Below are positions 24,512 to 34,111 of a stretch of DNA of 64,000 bases, piece after piece. Every line of letters starts with the position of its first letter. Positions within the stretch are counted from its first letter, which is position 1. A model generated the notes under the pieces. The model ran no database searches. It saw only the letters and a list, made by a program, of their open reading frames with translations, and was not told the DNA's origin. Position numbers and translations under genes: made by a program. Source of the DNA: CBDCUF01 sp965222525 (lineage in GTDB: Bacteria > Pseudomonadota > Alphaproteobacteria > Rickettsiales > UBA8987); NCBI GenBank assembly GCA_965222525.1, contig OZ244955.1, positions 620,001-684,000 on the forward strand, written 5' to 3'.

Positions 24512-27500
24512 TTATCAGTTATCTCCATCACTTCCATATTATTTGTCCACAATAACATGCAGGTTATCTGGTGGGTGGAGTAGATTTTTTCAAGCAGGGA
24601 ACGGTAGGCGTTCATCTGGGAGATATATGCCCTAGGGATTTTTGTGGGATTTTCGGGCGGGATAAGGTTGGTTTTATAGTCAATTATCAATACCTTATCA
24701 TCGGTTACTATCAGCCTGTCGACCTGCCCTGATATAACCCTGTCACCGACAATACCCGATATTGGGACTTCTGCCTGCGAATTTACCCCGAAAATCTCAG
24801 CAAATTCAGGGTTATCAATAATATTGAACACTTCCTGTATAATTTGCTGCTTGTCCGGGACTGCTATATCAGGAGCGTTCCTCTCGATAATCTCCTGTGC
24901 TGCTCCCTTGCGGGTTTCTGCCTCTATATCAGGTAATATTTGCAGCAACAGGTGGATTAACCTGCCTCTCGAATAGGGATTATTGCGTTCCGTCGGGGAG
25001 ATTCCTGCACTCTCCTCACCATCGGGCCGGGAAGGAGTTAGTGGTACAGCAATATCAGGTTCAGGTGCCGGTTCACATAAGGCAAATTCCGGCAGTTCAG
25101 GTGTTTCTGTCGTATCTGTAATATCCGTAACAACTTCCACCGGACACCTCTGTTCAGAGCTAATCCGCAATATCCGCTCGTCACCATCATTAATAATATC
25201 GGCAATATCTACCAGATTTTCACAGATAATATTATACCAGCAATTTTTCGGTATATTCTTCTGTCCCTGCCAGCCGCAGATATATAACTCATCGGCTGCA
25301 CGGGTCATCGCCACATAAAGCAGCCGCAGATACTCTTCATACTGCGCCTGCCTTGCATCCTCCCGCAGATTTTCGCAATATCTGTTACGGTTCTCCGCCC
25401 CGCCCGTCCACAAAAACCCGCACTCCACATACCGCAATACCTGCTTACGCAACACCGGCACCTGCGTTGTATCGGGCAGGAAAACTATCGGTGCCTGCAA
25501 CCCCTTGGAGCCATGCACAGTCATTATCCGCACCTCATCCCTGCCATGCTCCATATCCCGCTTTATCACAGCCCCACCCGATTTTATCCATTGCAGAAAA
25601 CCCTGCATCGAGGGTATATGAGTTGCTTCATATTGCGCTATATAATTAAGAAACTCATCCAGTACATCTTCCACCTCATCACCAAGCCTTGCGATAAAAT
25701 CCTTGCGCCCGCCCATAACCTCCAGCAGATAAGCATAAAATTCCGAGGGCGGCATATAATCGGTTTTTGCAAGCAAACGGGATAGATAGTCATAAGCTTC
25801 TCCTGAATCCTCCCTAACCCGTTGCCACAGCGATTTCTGCCCACGATTATATGCAAGTTCAAATAACTCCTGCTCGGAAATGCCGATAAGCGGGGATTTC
25901 AATATGGTCGCAAGGGTTAAATCATCCTCCGGCAACAGCAGGAAATCACCAAGCGCAACCAGATCCATAATTGCTATATGCCGGGTAAGCGATAGCCTGT
26001 CCGTTCCGGCTACATTAATATTCTGCTCCTTGAGCGCCCGCATCATATGCTCGACAAATTCATCCCGCTTGCGTACCAGAATCATAATATCACCTTCGGT
26101 AGCCGCCCGTCCCTGTGACGGCAGAATACGCTTTTCATCCAGCCAACCCCTTATAGTAGCAGCGATTTTCCCCGCCAACACTGCCCTGCTGTTATCACTT
26201 TCCTTGCGCTCAAGCGGCAATTCCCAGGGAACAGGTTCCTCCTTTTCCTGCGAAGTGACAAGCGGCCATATCTCGACAATTCCCGCATCCTCGCTGCGAT
26301 TTACATCATGCTTTATACTATCCTCGGTAACTGTAATCGCATCCAGAAGCTCACTATTGGAGAAAACCCTGTCTACGGCTTGCAGAACCGGTGCGGTAGA
26401 GCGAAAGGAGCGGTCAAGCAATACCGGCCGCCAGCTCTGTGCAAAAAACTGTTTCATCGCACCGAATACCGCCGGGTCGGCACCCTGAAAGCTGAATATA
26501 GACTGCTTTTCATCGCCTACTACAAAAAGCGTTCGCTTAACTTCCCGCTTGCCCTCCCCGGCGAAAAAATCGGTGCATAAAGCCTCGATTATTGCCCATT
26601 GCTCAGGGCTGGTATCCTGTGCCTCATCAACAAGTATATGGTCAATACCGTCATCCAGCTTGTACATAATCCACGGTGCTATATCAGGTCTGGTCAGGAG
26701 CCTGCGGGCAGCAGATATCAAATCGGTATAATCCAGAAAAGCACGGTTGGTCTTGAGATTACGATACAGTACCAGCAACTCCTCGGCGGTATGGACAAGG
26801 CTTGCAGTCAGGCCGGCTATATTAAGGGATTTGGTTTTATCCAGAGTGGCAAGGATTCGCTCCTGCTCTGAGAGGATTGCAGACTCAACATCGGGATGAC
26901 CTTCCAGCAGTTTCGCACGTACAACCCCGCCCGGCTTGCGCTTCTCATTTTTACCGGTCAGGAAAATACTGATATAGTCAGCAAAATACTGCTCCCCTCC
27001 CGGATTTTTCATATCATTGACAAGGCTCTTTATACGGGTGGACTTTTCCTTATCCTTCGTAGAACCGGACTGCAAAAGGCTTATAATCGGGCGCGGGGGG
27101 AAAATATTGGTAGCTTCAATAAATTCGGCAATTATTGATTGTTTGCTCTCTTCCGGCCTAACTCCTAATTGCCGGTGAACCTTACCTACCAGCCCATCCG
27201 CTCCGTATTCACCCAGCAAATCTTCCAATATGCTGCGCTGTTCCATAATCTCATTCATGATACTGCGCAAAGTGGTGTCATGTGCAGCTTGTGCAAGATG
27301 GGCTATGCGGGTTGTGGTATCACTTGTCGATTGCGTACTGCCAAGCAGACGTAGCCATGCCTCCCTGATAAGCTCATGGGAAGTCTGCCCGTCAATCACC
27401 TGAAAATGCGGGATAATACCCGCCTCCAGCGGAAAGCGTTTCAAAAGCGACTGGCAGAATGAATGGATGGTCTGGATTTTCAAATCACCCGGATTATCCA

Positions 27501-27867
27501 CCACATCCATAAACAGCCTGCGGGCGAGTGTCAGTATATCCTTATCCGCAGGCACACCGGTCAGTTCCTCTATTTCCGATATGAGGCCAGCTTCATCCGA
27601 AATAGCCCAGCTTGCAAGCCGCCCATTTATCCGCTCCACCATCTCGGCAGCAGCAGCATTGGTAAAGGTAAGGCAGAGGATTTTATTCGGAGCGGTTCCG
27701 GCCAGCATCAGCCGTAATACACGGTCAGTCAGAACCTTGGTCTTGCCGGTCCCGGCATTGGCCGAAACCCACACCGAATGCGCCGGATCCGCCGCCACTG
27801 CCTGCGGGTCAGTACCGATAGACTCATAATTTAAAGCATTATAATTTTTTTCCAGTTCTGCATGCAT
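24508..27867 (-). CDS. addA: Double-strand break repair helicase-nuclease AddA
   Basis: UvrD-family helicase with a C-terminal RecB-type nuclease, the AddA half of AddAB, which resects DNA ends for recombination. Walker A is VSANAGTGKTKVL (residues 36-43), with DYTDLISAARRLL and ILVDEAQDTSPEQW (Walker B) in the middle and IMTVHGSKGLQAPIVFLPD as helicase motif V. The nuclease motif VDRLIVTDDKVLIIDYKT lies near the C terminus. The 1119 residues match alphaproteobacterial AddA. addB usually lies directly upstream, but a heptamer array and a divergent gene are found there instead. Confidence 0.95.
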   Translation of the reverse strand: MHAELEKNYNALNYESIGTDPQAVAADPAHSVWVSANAGTGKTKVLTDRVLRLMLAGTAPNKILCLTFTNAAAAEMVERINGRLASWAISDEAGLISEIEELTGVPADKDILTLARRLFMDVVDNPGDLKIQTIHSFCQSLLKRFPLEAGIIPHFQVIDGQTSHELIREAWLRLLGSTQSTSDTTTRIAHLAQAAHDTTLRSIMNEIMEQRSILEDLLGEYGADGLVGKVHRQLGVRPEESKQSIIAEFIEATNIFPPRPIISLLQSGSTKDKEKSTRIKSLVNDMKNPGGEQYFADYISIFLTGKNEKRKPGGVVRAKLLEGHPDVESAILSEQERILATLDKTKSLNIAGLTASLVHTAEELLVLYRNLKTNRAFLDYTDLISAARRLLTRPDIAPWIMYKLDDGIDHILVDEAQDTSPEQWAIIEALCTDFFAGEGKREVKRTLFVVGDEKQSIFSFQGADPAVFGAMKQFFAQSWRPVLLDRSFRSTAPVLQAVDRVFSNSELLDAITVTEDSIKHDVNRSEDAGIVEIWPLVTSQEKEEPVPWELPLERKESDNSRAVLAGKIAATIRGWLDEKRILPSQGRAATEGDIMILVRKRDEFVEHMMRALKEQNINVAGTDRLSLTRHIAIMDLVALGDFLLLPEDDLTLATILKSPLIGISEQELFELAYNRGQKSLWQRVREDSGEAYDYLSRLLAKTDYMPPSEFYAYLLEVMGGRKDFIARLGDEVEDVLDEFLNYIAQYEATHIPSMQGFLQWIKSGGAVIKRDMEHGRDEVRIMTVHGSKGLQAPIVFLPDTTQVPVLRKQVLRYVECGFLWTGGAENRNRYCENLREDARQAQYEEYLRLLYVAMTRAADELYICGWQGQKNIPKNCWYNIICENLVDIADIINDGDERILRISSEQRCPVEVVTDITDTTETPELPEFALCEPAPEPDIAVPLTPSRPDGEESAGISPTERNNPYSRGRLIHLLLQILPDIEAETRKGAAQEIIERNAPDIAVPDKQQIIQEVFNIIDNPEFAEIFGVNSQAEVPISGIVGDRVISGQVDRLIVTDDKVLIIDYKTNLIPPENPTKIPRAYISQMNAYRSLLEKIYSTHQITCMLLWTNNMEVMEITDN

Positions 27868-27870
27868 GTC

Positions 27871-27906
27871 TTAGGTTACAGGTTGTAGGTTACAGGTTTA
27901 AGTTTT
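27871..27906. repeat. Heptamer array upstream of addA
   Basis: AGGTTAC, AGGTTGT, AGGTTAC and AGGTTTA in tandem, in the spacer between the divergent addA and DUF3108 genes. The same word occurs at 44438-44474. Confidence 0.8.
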
Positions 27907-27947
27907 AATATATAATAACTAGGAATTTGGTCAAATCACTTGTAACA

Positions 27948-28961
27948 ATGAAAAAACTTATAATCATATTGGTTACATTAACTTTGCAGGCCTGTTCCGG
28001 TGGCAGGCTGGCGGAGCCCGGGGATTTGATTGAAGCGGAGTGGGACAGGCTTGCAGAAATAATTGCAGAAGAGCAGGGGAAAGAGATATTGCAGCCCGAA
28101 GGAAGTATTCCGGAAAAAACGGAGGATAGCCCAGAGGTTTTCGACAGGATTGAAGAGGGTATTATAATAGAGGATAAGGAGGAAAAGCCTGCAACCGGCA
28201 ATATAACCCCCCTTCCTGCAATAGTTGTAACTTCTCGGAAAATCGCAGCAGAACCGATAAACCAGGCACGTAAACATGTGGTATATTGGGGCTCAATACC
28301 GGTAGGGGAGCTGATTGCCGGTATAGAAACCGGGGAGGATAAACATATATTCAAGGTGGCGATACGTTCTCGCAACCTGGCCAAGGTTGTAAGCAAATTC
28401 AGGAGCAACAGCAAAAGCGAGATACGCTATAATGGCAGGGGGAAATATACCCCGATATTGTGGGATACCAACTTCAGCCTGCGTAATAAAAAACGTACTA
28501 TTAAGCTGGAATATTCCGATTCGGGGGAAGTTACCGGTGATTACAACCAGCCTCCGGAGAAGCGCTGGAAACGCAAGGCGGTTGAGCAGAAACTCAAGGA
28601 TGGTGCGTATGACCCGCTCACCATGGTTATGGTAGCCAGGCAGAAGGTCAGGGACAGCTTCAGGGGAGGCAAGCGGGAGTTTTCCCTGCCGCTGTATGAT
28701 GGCCGCAGGCGGAGTAAATTTAACTTCAGGGTGCGTGGTATTACTACCAATAAATTTATTCATGTCAGCGTTACTGAAACTGCGGTGGCCGGCTATACTG
28801 ACAATGAACTGCGCCGTATGAAGGAGCGTGGTGCCGAGATTCACCTCTATCTTTCCATCAAGGATTTCTGGCCGGTACAGGCTACCGGCAAATCCCTGCT
28901 CGGTACGGTGAAAGGGGTTATAGAAAAAACCTGTGATAGTTTCAACGAATGTCTTGAGTAG
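27948..28961 (+). CDS. DUF3108 family lipoprotein
   Basis: An envelope protein of 337 residues: signal MKKLIIILVTLTLQAC with lipobox LQAC, an acidic linker to about residue 85, then a DUF3108 domain (VVYWGSIPVGELIAGIETGE, YDPLTMVMVARQ, and EIHLYLSIKDFWPVQATGK at the end). DUF3108 proteins are predicted periplasmic or outer-membrane proteins of unknown function. The ATG at 27948 is chosen because the signal sequence starts there. Divergent from addA. Confidence 0.82.
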   Translation: MKKLIIILVTLTLQACSGGRLAEPGDLIEAEWDRLAEIIAEEQGKEILQPEGSIPEKTEDSPEVFDRIEEGIIIEDKEEKPATGNITPLPAIVVTSRKIAAEPINQARKHVVYWGSIPVGELIAGIETGEDKHIFKVAIRSRNLAKVVSKFRSNSKSEIRYNGRGKYTPILWDTNFSLRNKKRTIKLEYSDSGEVTGDYNQPPEKRWKRKAVEQKLKDGAYDPLTMVMVARQKVRDSFRGGKREFSLPLYDGRRRSKFNFRVRGITTNKFIHVSVTETAVAGYTDNELRRMKERGAEIHLYLSIKDFWPVQATGKSLLGTVKGVIEKTCDSFNECLE

Positions 28962-28972
28962 AAGTCCGGAGT

Positions 28973-29404
28973 TCAGTGCTGCGGGTTTATTGAAACACAA
29001 TCCACAACCAGTCTTTTGCCCAGGGCGGCAAATCCCCTGTCGAGCTGTTCTATCCTGGAGTTATGGGTAACATCAAGCAGCCGGTCAATCTGCTTCTGGT
29101 CACATGCCAGTTTTCTGGCAAGGGCGGCTTTCTTTATCCCCTGCTCCTGCATTTCCCAGTAAAGCAGCAGTTTGGCAGTTGTAACCGCATCTATTGCAAC
29201 ATAAGCCGTTCCTTTCTTTCTGCCGGGACGGGGTATTTCCTCCCGATGCGCTATCCTGGCAGCTATCACCTCGCTGAGGGCGTTCTGCGCATGAAAAACG
29301 GCGTCCTCCATGTCATCCCCGAAGGTAATAGCATCCGGGAAATGGGGAAATGTAACCATCAGGCTGCCATTATCATCCCTGGTTAATTTTACCGGATATT
29401 CCAT
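28973..29404 (-). CDS. hicB: HicB-type antitoxin
   Basis: Antitoxin of a HicAB module. The N-terminal half is a degraded RNase H-like HicB fold (MEYPVKLTRDDNGSLMVTFP, then FGDDMEDAVFHAQNALSEVI). The C-terminal half is a helix-turn-helix (KKAALARKLACDQKQIDRLL) expected to bind the operator. At 143 residues it belongs to the longer class with a C-terminal DNA-binding domain. It follows hicA by 10 bases. Confidence 0.9.
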   Translation of the reverse strand: MEYPVKLTRDDNGSLMVTFPHFPDAITFGDDMEDAVFHAQNALSEVIAARIAHREEIPRPGRKKGTAYVAIDAVTTAKLLLYWEMQEQGIKKAALARKLACDQKQIDRLLDVTHNSRIEQLDRGFAALGKRLVVDCVSINPQH

Positions 29405-29414
29405 ATTATTTCCT

Positions 29415-29606
29415 TTATTTCAGTCCCAGCTGTTTCTTGATAGCGTTAACCAAACCTGTTCCCAGTTCCTTTTTGCCATGCATCGGTAGCTGACTCTTTT
29501 TTCCATTTTTCGGGTTGATTACGGTCAAATGTCCGCTACCTCCCTTATGTGTTTCGAACTCGCACCCCTGCTTTTTAAGCCACCTCTTGAGCTCGTTACT
29601 GTTCAT
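29415..29606 (-). CDS. hicA: HicA-type mRNA interferase toxin
   Basis: A 63-residue double-stranded-RNA-binding-fold toxin that cleaves mRNA. MNSNELKRWLKKQGCEFE is followed by KGGSGH with the catalytic histidine, then LPMHGKKELGTGLVNAIKKQ. The ATG at 29606 is at the predicted transcription start; an ATG at 29615 (MPYMNS) would lie inside the -10 box. hicA first and hicB second is the usual order. Confidence 0.9.
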   Translation of the reverse strand: MNSNELKRWLKKQGCEFETHKGGSGHLTVINPKNGKKSQLPMHGKKELGTGLVNAIKKQLGLK

Positions 29607-29613
29607 ATACGGC

Positions 29614-29642
29614 ATTATGCGACATTTCTGTCGCATTGTCAA
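29614..29642 (-). promoter_or_regulatory. hicAB promoter with operator between -35 and -10
   Basis: On the minus strand: TTGACA (29637-29642), 17 bases, CATAAT (29614-29619). The spacer holds a perfect palindrome, TGCGACA-GAAA-TGTCGCA (29618-29635), the likely HicB operator for autorepression. Predicted transcription starts at the hicA ATG. Confidence 0.7.
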
Positions 29643-29704
29643 TTGTATAACATACTCGGTAAAAAAATCTGGCAAAATCCGATTTTAGGCGGTAGGTTGC
29701 GGGG

Positions 29705-30688
29705 ATGGTTGAGGATTATTCAAAAGAGCTGGTGGCAAGGCTTTATCACTCGATGTTACTGATTCGTCGGGTTGAGGAAAAGGTTGCCGAGATATATCAT
29801 ACCGATGTTATAAAAAGTCCTGTGCATCTTTCTATCGGGCAGGAGGCGGTAGCCAGCGGCGTATGTGATGCGCTGGGGAGGGATGATTTCGTATCCAATA
29901 CGTATCGCTGTCATGCGACGTATATTGCCAAGGGCGGGGATTTAAACGCCATGATGGCCGAGCTTTATGGTAAAAGCGGCGGATGTGCCGGTGGCAAGGC
30001 CGGTTCGATGCATCTGATTGATATGACGCACGGGGTTATGGGTGCGTCGGCGGTGGTCGGTACTACGATTCCGGTTGCAACCGGTTATGCACTGGCTCTC
30101 AGGCGCAAGGCACAGAAAAATAAAAGATCTCTTGGCCACCAACCGGTGGTTACCACCATATTCGGTGATGGTGCTACCGAGGAGGGCTGTTTTAGTGAAA
30201 GTATCAATTTTGCCGCCCTGCACAAGCTCCCGCAGATATTTATCTGTGAGAATAACAAGCTGGCGATACATGAGCCGATAGAAAAGCGCTGGGCTACGGA
30301 CAGGATATGTGAACGTATGGAAACATACGGGCTCAAAACATACCGCATTACCGATGGTGATGTATTTAAAATCCGTGAAATAACCGCAGAAGCGGCTGAG
30401 TTCGCCCGCAATCCTGATAACCCGCCGGTATTTATCGAATGTTTCACCTATCGTTATATGGAGCATGTCGGGCCTACAGAGGATCTGAATGAAGCATATC
30501 GTGATATGGATGAATATAAAAAATGGCGGGAGAATGACCAGATAGACCGGTTGGCTGCCATGCTTCCTGCTGCGGACAAGGAGAAAATCGACAAACAGGT
30601 TGAAGAGGAAATTGCGGCTGCACAGGATTTTGCCGAATCCAGCCCGTTCCCATCAGATGAGGAGTTAAAAACATATGTCTATGCTTAA
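29705..30688 (+). CDS. Thiamine-diphosphate 2-oxoacid dehydrogenase E1, alpha subunit
   Basis: A 327-residue E1-alpha of the pyruvate/acetoin/branched-chain dehydrogenase family. It has HLSIGQEAVASGV near the start, GGKAGSMHLID, and the thiamine diphosphate motif beginning GDGATEEG (154-161) and ending ENN (182-184). It overlaps the beta-subunit gene by 14 bases. E2 and E3 genes are absent nearby. The N terminus is shorter than the pyruvate dehydrogenase E1-alpha of alphaproteobacteria, and the closest type may be the acetoin-like E1 found as isolated pairs, so the substrate is unknown. Confidence 0.88.
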   Translation: MVEDYSKELVARLYHSMLLIRRVEEKVAEIYHTDVIKSPVHLSIGQEAVASGVCDALGRDDFVSNTYRCHATYIAKGGDLNAMMAELYGKSGGCAGGKAGSMHLIDMTHGVMGASAVVGTTIPVATGYALALRRKAQKNKRSLGHQPVVTTIFGDGATEEGCFSESINFAALHKLPQIFICENNKLAIHEPIEKRWATDRICERMETYGLKTYRITDGDVFKIREITAEAAEFARNPDNPPVFIECFTYRYMEHVGPTEDLNEAYRDMDEYKKWRENDQIDRLAAMLPAADKEKIDKQVEEEIAAAQDFAESSPFPSDEELKTYVYA

Positions 30689-31820
30689 ACTGGCTGAACG
30701 TCCTGCTTCCGGGAGCAATCTGCGACTGACCCGCTATGTTGATGCGATTGCCGAGGCGACTGCGCAGGAAATGGAGCGCGATGAGAATGTATTTGTGTTC
30801 GGTCTGGATGTTGATGACCATAAATCTATACAGGGTTCTACTGCGGGTTTACTGGAGCGTTTCGGGGCGGAACGCTGCTTCACCACCCCGCTTTCCGAGG
30901 ATGCAATGACTGGTGTGGCGATTGGCGCTGCAATGGCCGGTATGCGCCCGATTCATGTGCATATTCGCATGGATTTCATGCTGCTATGTATGAACCAGCT
31001 GGTGAATATAGCGGCCAAGTCGCATTACACCTATAACGGGGCGGTGAAGGTACCGCTGGTGGTGCGTACGATGATTGGCCGTAGCTGGGGACAGGGTGCA
31101 CAGCATAGCCAGGCCTTGCATGCGATGTTCATGCATGTGCCGGGGCTGAAGGTGGTAGCACCTTCCAATGCGCATGATGCCAAGGGTTGCCTGATTGCAG
31201 CGATTCATGATGATAATCCGGTGATTTTCATGGAACACCGCCTGTTATGCAATATGGAAGCCTATATTTCTCCCGAGCCTTATATTGTGGAGCTGGGCAA
31301 GGGACGGATTATGCGTGAGGGCGATGACATAACCATTGTGGCGATTTCGCATATGGCGGTTGAGGCAATGCGTGCGGCGAAACATCTGGAAGGAGCGGGG
31401 ATTTCGGCAGAGGTAATAGACCCGATTTCGCTGAGGCCGCTGGATATTGAACTGATTGCTGAATCCGTACGCAAGACCGGACGTTTGCTGGTGGTGGATA
31501 ATGGCTGGCTGAATTGCGGCGCTTCGGCTGAAATTATAACACAGATTATTGAAGCCTTCCCGCAGGGAATTGATGGAAAGCCGGTTGCAGTAAAACGTAT
31601 GGGCTTTGCCGATACCACCTGCCCGACCACACGCTGTCTGGAGGATTTATTCTATCCCAATGGCCTGACCATCGCGCAGAATGTTTATGGAATGGTGAGA
31701 GGTGGTGTGGGCGATTCCGAAAGTAACAACCCGAACATTCCTGATATAACCGCTGATATGAGCTGGCTCCCCACCACCAACACCCGCACCGAAATCGACG
31801 AATTCAAAGGTCCGTTTTAA
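30675..31820 (+). CDS. Thiamine-diphosphate 2-oxoacid dehydrogenase E1, beta subunit
   Basis: A 381-residue E1-beta partner of the preceding gene. It shows FTTPLSEDAMTGVAIGAAMA, MDFMLLCMNQLVNIAAKSHY, VPGLKVVAPSNAHDAKG and the C-terminal transketolase-type domain (GRLLVVDNGWLNCGASAEI). No lipoyl domain is attached, unlike the PdhB of many alphaproteobacteria. The pair is probably cotranscribed. Convergent with the chemoreceptor gene, 14 bases apart. Confidence 0.88.
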   Translation: MSMLKLAERPASGSNLRLTRYVDAIAEATAQEMERDENVFVFGLDVDDHKSIQGSTAGLLERFGAERCFTTPLSEDAMTGVAIGAAMAGMRPIHVHIRMDFMLLCMNQLVNIAAKSHYTYNGAVKVPLVVRTMIGRSWGQGAQHSQALHAMFMHVPGLKVVAPSNAHDAKGCLIAAIHDDNPVIFMEHRLLCNMEAYISPEPYIVELGKGRIMREGDDITIVAISHMAVEAMRAAKHLEGAGISAEVIDPISLRPLDIELIAESVRKTGRLLVVDNGWLNCGASAEIITQIIEAFPQGIDGKPVAVKRMGFADTTCPTTRCLEDLFYPNGLTIAQNVYGMVRGGVGDSESNNPNIPDITADMSWLPTTNTRTEIDEFKGPF

Positions 31821-31834
31821 GCACTCAGATATAT

Positions 31835-33814
31835 TTAGGCGGCTCTGATGTTTTTCAGGAAGCTGTCGATTTCATTCTTTAAGGTATTGGATTGTTTGGC
31901 AAGTTCGTCAACTGCATCATTCATGTTGGTTGCAGCTTCTCCGGTCTGGCTGGAGGCATCGGAAACGCCCCCTACGGTGGAAGACACCTCGTTTGTACTT
32001 TGCGCTGCATGCTGTATGGAACGAGCGATTTCCTGTGTAGCAGCTCCCTGCTCCTCCATAGCTGTAGAAATCGTTGTGGAAATACTACTCATTTCATCGA
32101 TAGTTTTTCCTATCTCCTCCAGGGCTTCTGCGGTATTCTTGGTCTGATTTTGGGTTTCTGCAATATGACCTGCTATTTCCGACGTAGCATTGGCGGTCTG
32201 GGTGGCAAGATTCTTGACCTCACTAGCCACCACCGCAAAGCCTTTACCAGCCTCACCCGCACGTGCAGCTTCAATAGTGGCGTTGAGCGCAAGCAGGTTG
32301 ATCTGCTCTGCAATGTCATTGATAAGCTCACTGACCTGCCCGATTTTCTCCGAACTTCCGACAAGACCACCTATAACCTCATTTGCGCTTTTAGCTTTAT
32401 CCACGGCAGTTTGTGCTATTTCGCTGGAGCGGGATACCTGCTGGTTTATCTCACCAATAGACGCAGTCAGCTCTTCGGCTGCAGAAGCTACCGTATTAAC
32501 ATTATTGGAAGCGCTATCCGAAGCCGCAGACAACGTTCCGGCCTGTGATGAGCCTTTTTCCGCTATCGCTGAAAGGTTCCTGGCAGTGGACTGGAGATTC
32601 GACGTTGCACTGGAAACACTCTCTATAACACCACCAACCTTTTCCTCAAGATCCGTAGCCAGGTTTTCCATTGTTTCCCGTTTTTCCTGCTGTGCCCGCT
32701 TTTCACTTTCAACTTTTTCCTCTTCCAGTTTCCTGGCCTGGATGGCATTCTCCTTGAATATCTTTACATTATTGGCCATATCACCGATCTCGTCACCACG
32801 TCCCAGACCGGGAATTTCCACGTTCAGGTTGTTATCTGCCAGCGCATTCATACTTCTGGCTATCTGGGCAATCGGTCTGGAAAATGTCCTTGCAGCAAAA
32901 AAAGCTATTATTGCAATAACCGCTATAGCTATGGCCACAAAGGTAATTACGGTGTTCCGCATTGCCGAAATCGGCTTTTGAACTTCTGCCTCATCGATTT
33001 CCGCCAGAACAGCCCATCTCACCCCGTGAAAATCAATCGGACCATACGCGGAAACCACCGGTATTCCCCTGTAATCGGGAACTATTTGCACCCCTTCTTT
33101 TCCGGCTAATGCCAGTCTGACAGTTTCTCCATCCACTTTTGTCTTCAGTATAGTGGATTCATCTGAAAAACGTGAATCACTGCGCATCAGGAAGTCATCA
33201 CCGACAAGATAGGTTTCGCCTGATTCACCCATACCGGCAGCCACCTGCATAACCCCGTTAATCCTGGCTATAGGCATCTGGAACACCAGAACACCCGCAA
33301 GCGACCCATCATCGTTGAGAACAGGCTGGGATATAAAACTTGCCGCCGCCCCGTGACTTGGAGCATAAGGCCTGAAGTCGAAAAACGACTGGTTATCTAT
33401 CTGCGGATTATCACGGGCTGCACGAAACGCATTGCCCAGATCAGAATTTTTCCATTGTCCGCTATTAAGATTGGTAGCATAATCCAGCTCCTTGAATACC
33501 GTATAAACCAGATCTCCGTTGGTGTTAAACAGGAATATGTCGTAATAGTCCCTCTGCCTCAGGAAATGGCGGAACCACGGGTGATATTGCTTGTGGTACC
33601 GGCTATATGACGAACCATCATCCGCATAATCCAGCTCATCCTTTGAGCCCGTAGGATGTGGGTTATTGTCTATATAAAGGCTTTGCAATTTTACAGTCTG
33701 GTTTTCCTTAAGGTCTTTCCAACCCGCATCAAAATCCTTTAATGCCTGCCGCACATATTCATTTCTGGAGAGGGAAGATAAATCCTGCTCGATAGAGCCG
33801 AGGTAATTTTCCAT
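31835..33814 (-). CDS. Methyl-accepting chemotaxis protein, main fragment of a frameshifted gene
   Basis: Chemoreceptor. A Cache-like periplasmic sensor region (about residues 10-275) is followed by one membrane segment (VITFVAIAIAVIAIIAFF), a HAMP domain (RPIAQIARSMNALADNN) and a long signalling domain with the conserved hairpin tip EQINLLALNATIEAARAGEA and GFAVVASEVKNLA. No C-terminal pentapeptide is seen. The reading frame continues upstream of the ATG (NQASSDVHLAAEKKLVALQ) until a stop, while the first membrane helix is encoded in another frame at 33873-33977. The intact gene would cover 31835-33977. No che genes are in the window. Confidence 0.85.
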   Translation of the reverse strand: MENYLGSIEQDLSSLSRNEYVRQALKDFDAGWKDLKENQTVKLQSLYIDNNPHPTGSKDELDYADDGSSYSRYHKQYHPWFRHFLRQRDYYDIFLFNTNGDLVYTVFKELDYATNLNSGQWKNSDLGNAFRAARDNPQIDNQSFFDFRPYAPSHGAAASFISQPVLNDDGSLAGVLVFQMPIARINGVMQVAAGMGESGETYLVGDDFLMRSDSRFSDESTILKTKVDGETVRLALAGKEGVQIVPDYRGIPVVSAYGPIDFHGVRWAVLAEIDEAEVQKPISAMRNTVITFVAIAIAVIAIIAFFAARTFSRPIAQIARSMNALADNNLNVEIPGLGRGDEIGDMANNVKIFKENAIQARKLEEEKVESEKRAQQEKRETMENLATDLEEKVGGVIESVSSATSNLQSTARNLSAIAEKGSSQAGTLSAASDSASNNVNTVASAAEELTASIGEINQQVSRSSEIAQTAVDKAKSANEVIGGLVGSSEKIGQVSELINDIAEQINLLALNATIEAARAGEAGKGFAVVASEVKNLATQTANATSEIAGHIAETQNQTKNTAEALEEIGKTIDEMSSISTTISTAMEEQGAATQEIARSIQHAAQSTNEVSSTVGGVSDASSQTGEAATNMNDAVDELAKQSNTLKNEIDSFLKNIRAA

Positions 33815-33872
33815 GGCAGCCTTGCGTGATGCCTGTAATGCTACCAGCTTTTTCTCCGCAGCAAGATGTACG

Positions 33873-33977
33873 TCACTGGAAGCCTGGTTTACATATTACT
33901 CCAGTAACAATTGCTGCCAGAATTGCCATACCTACTATCAGGATAGGCAATTTTTGTGATATTTTAAGATTTTTCAT
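33873..33977 (-). pseudogene. Out-of-frame 5' end of the chemoreceptor gene
   Basis: From the ATG at 33977, preceded by GGAGGG, 34 codons encode MKNLKISQKLPILIVGMAIL and the rest of a first membrane helix, then stop at 33873. Dropping one base near 33892-33896 would join it to the long frame. This is a +1 frameshift, either a real mutation or a sequencing error. Confidence 0.75.
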
Positions 33978-34111
33978 CTTACCCTCCGGGATTATGTATA
34001 TGCGGATTTTTTCACCGGGAAACCCACTCCAGATGGCGCTAAACCAGAGTATTCCGGTAGGGTCTAGTATTCATTTTGGTGTAAACTGTTTTTCCATAAT
34101 AACAGTGGTTT

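Noticed and set aside
33873..33977. Programmed frameshift in the chemoreceptor gene
   Set aside because: No slippery heptanucleotide or run of identical bases is seen at the junction; mutation or sequencing error is simpler.
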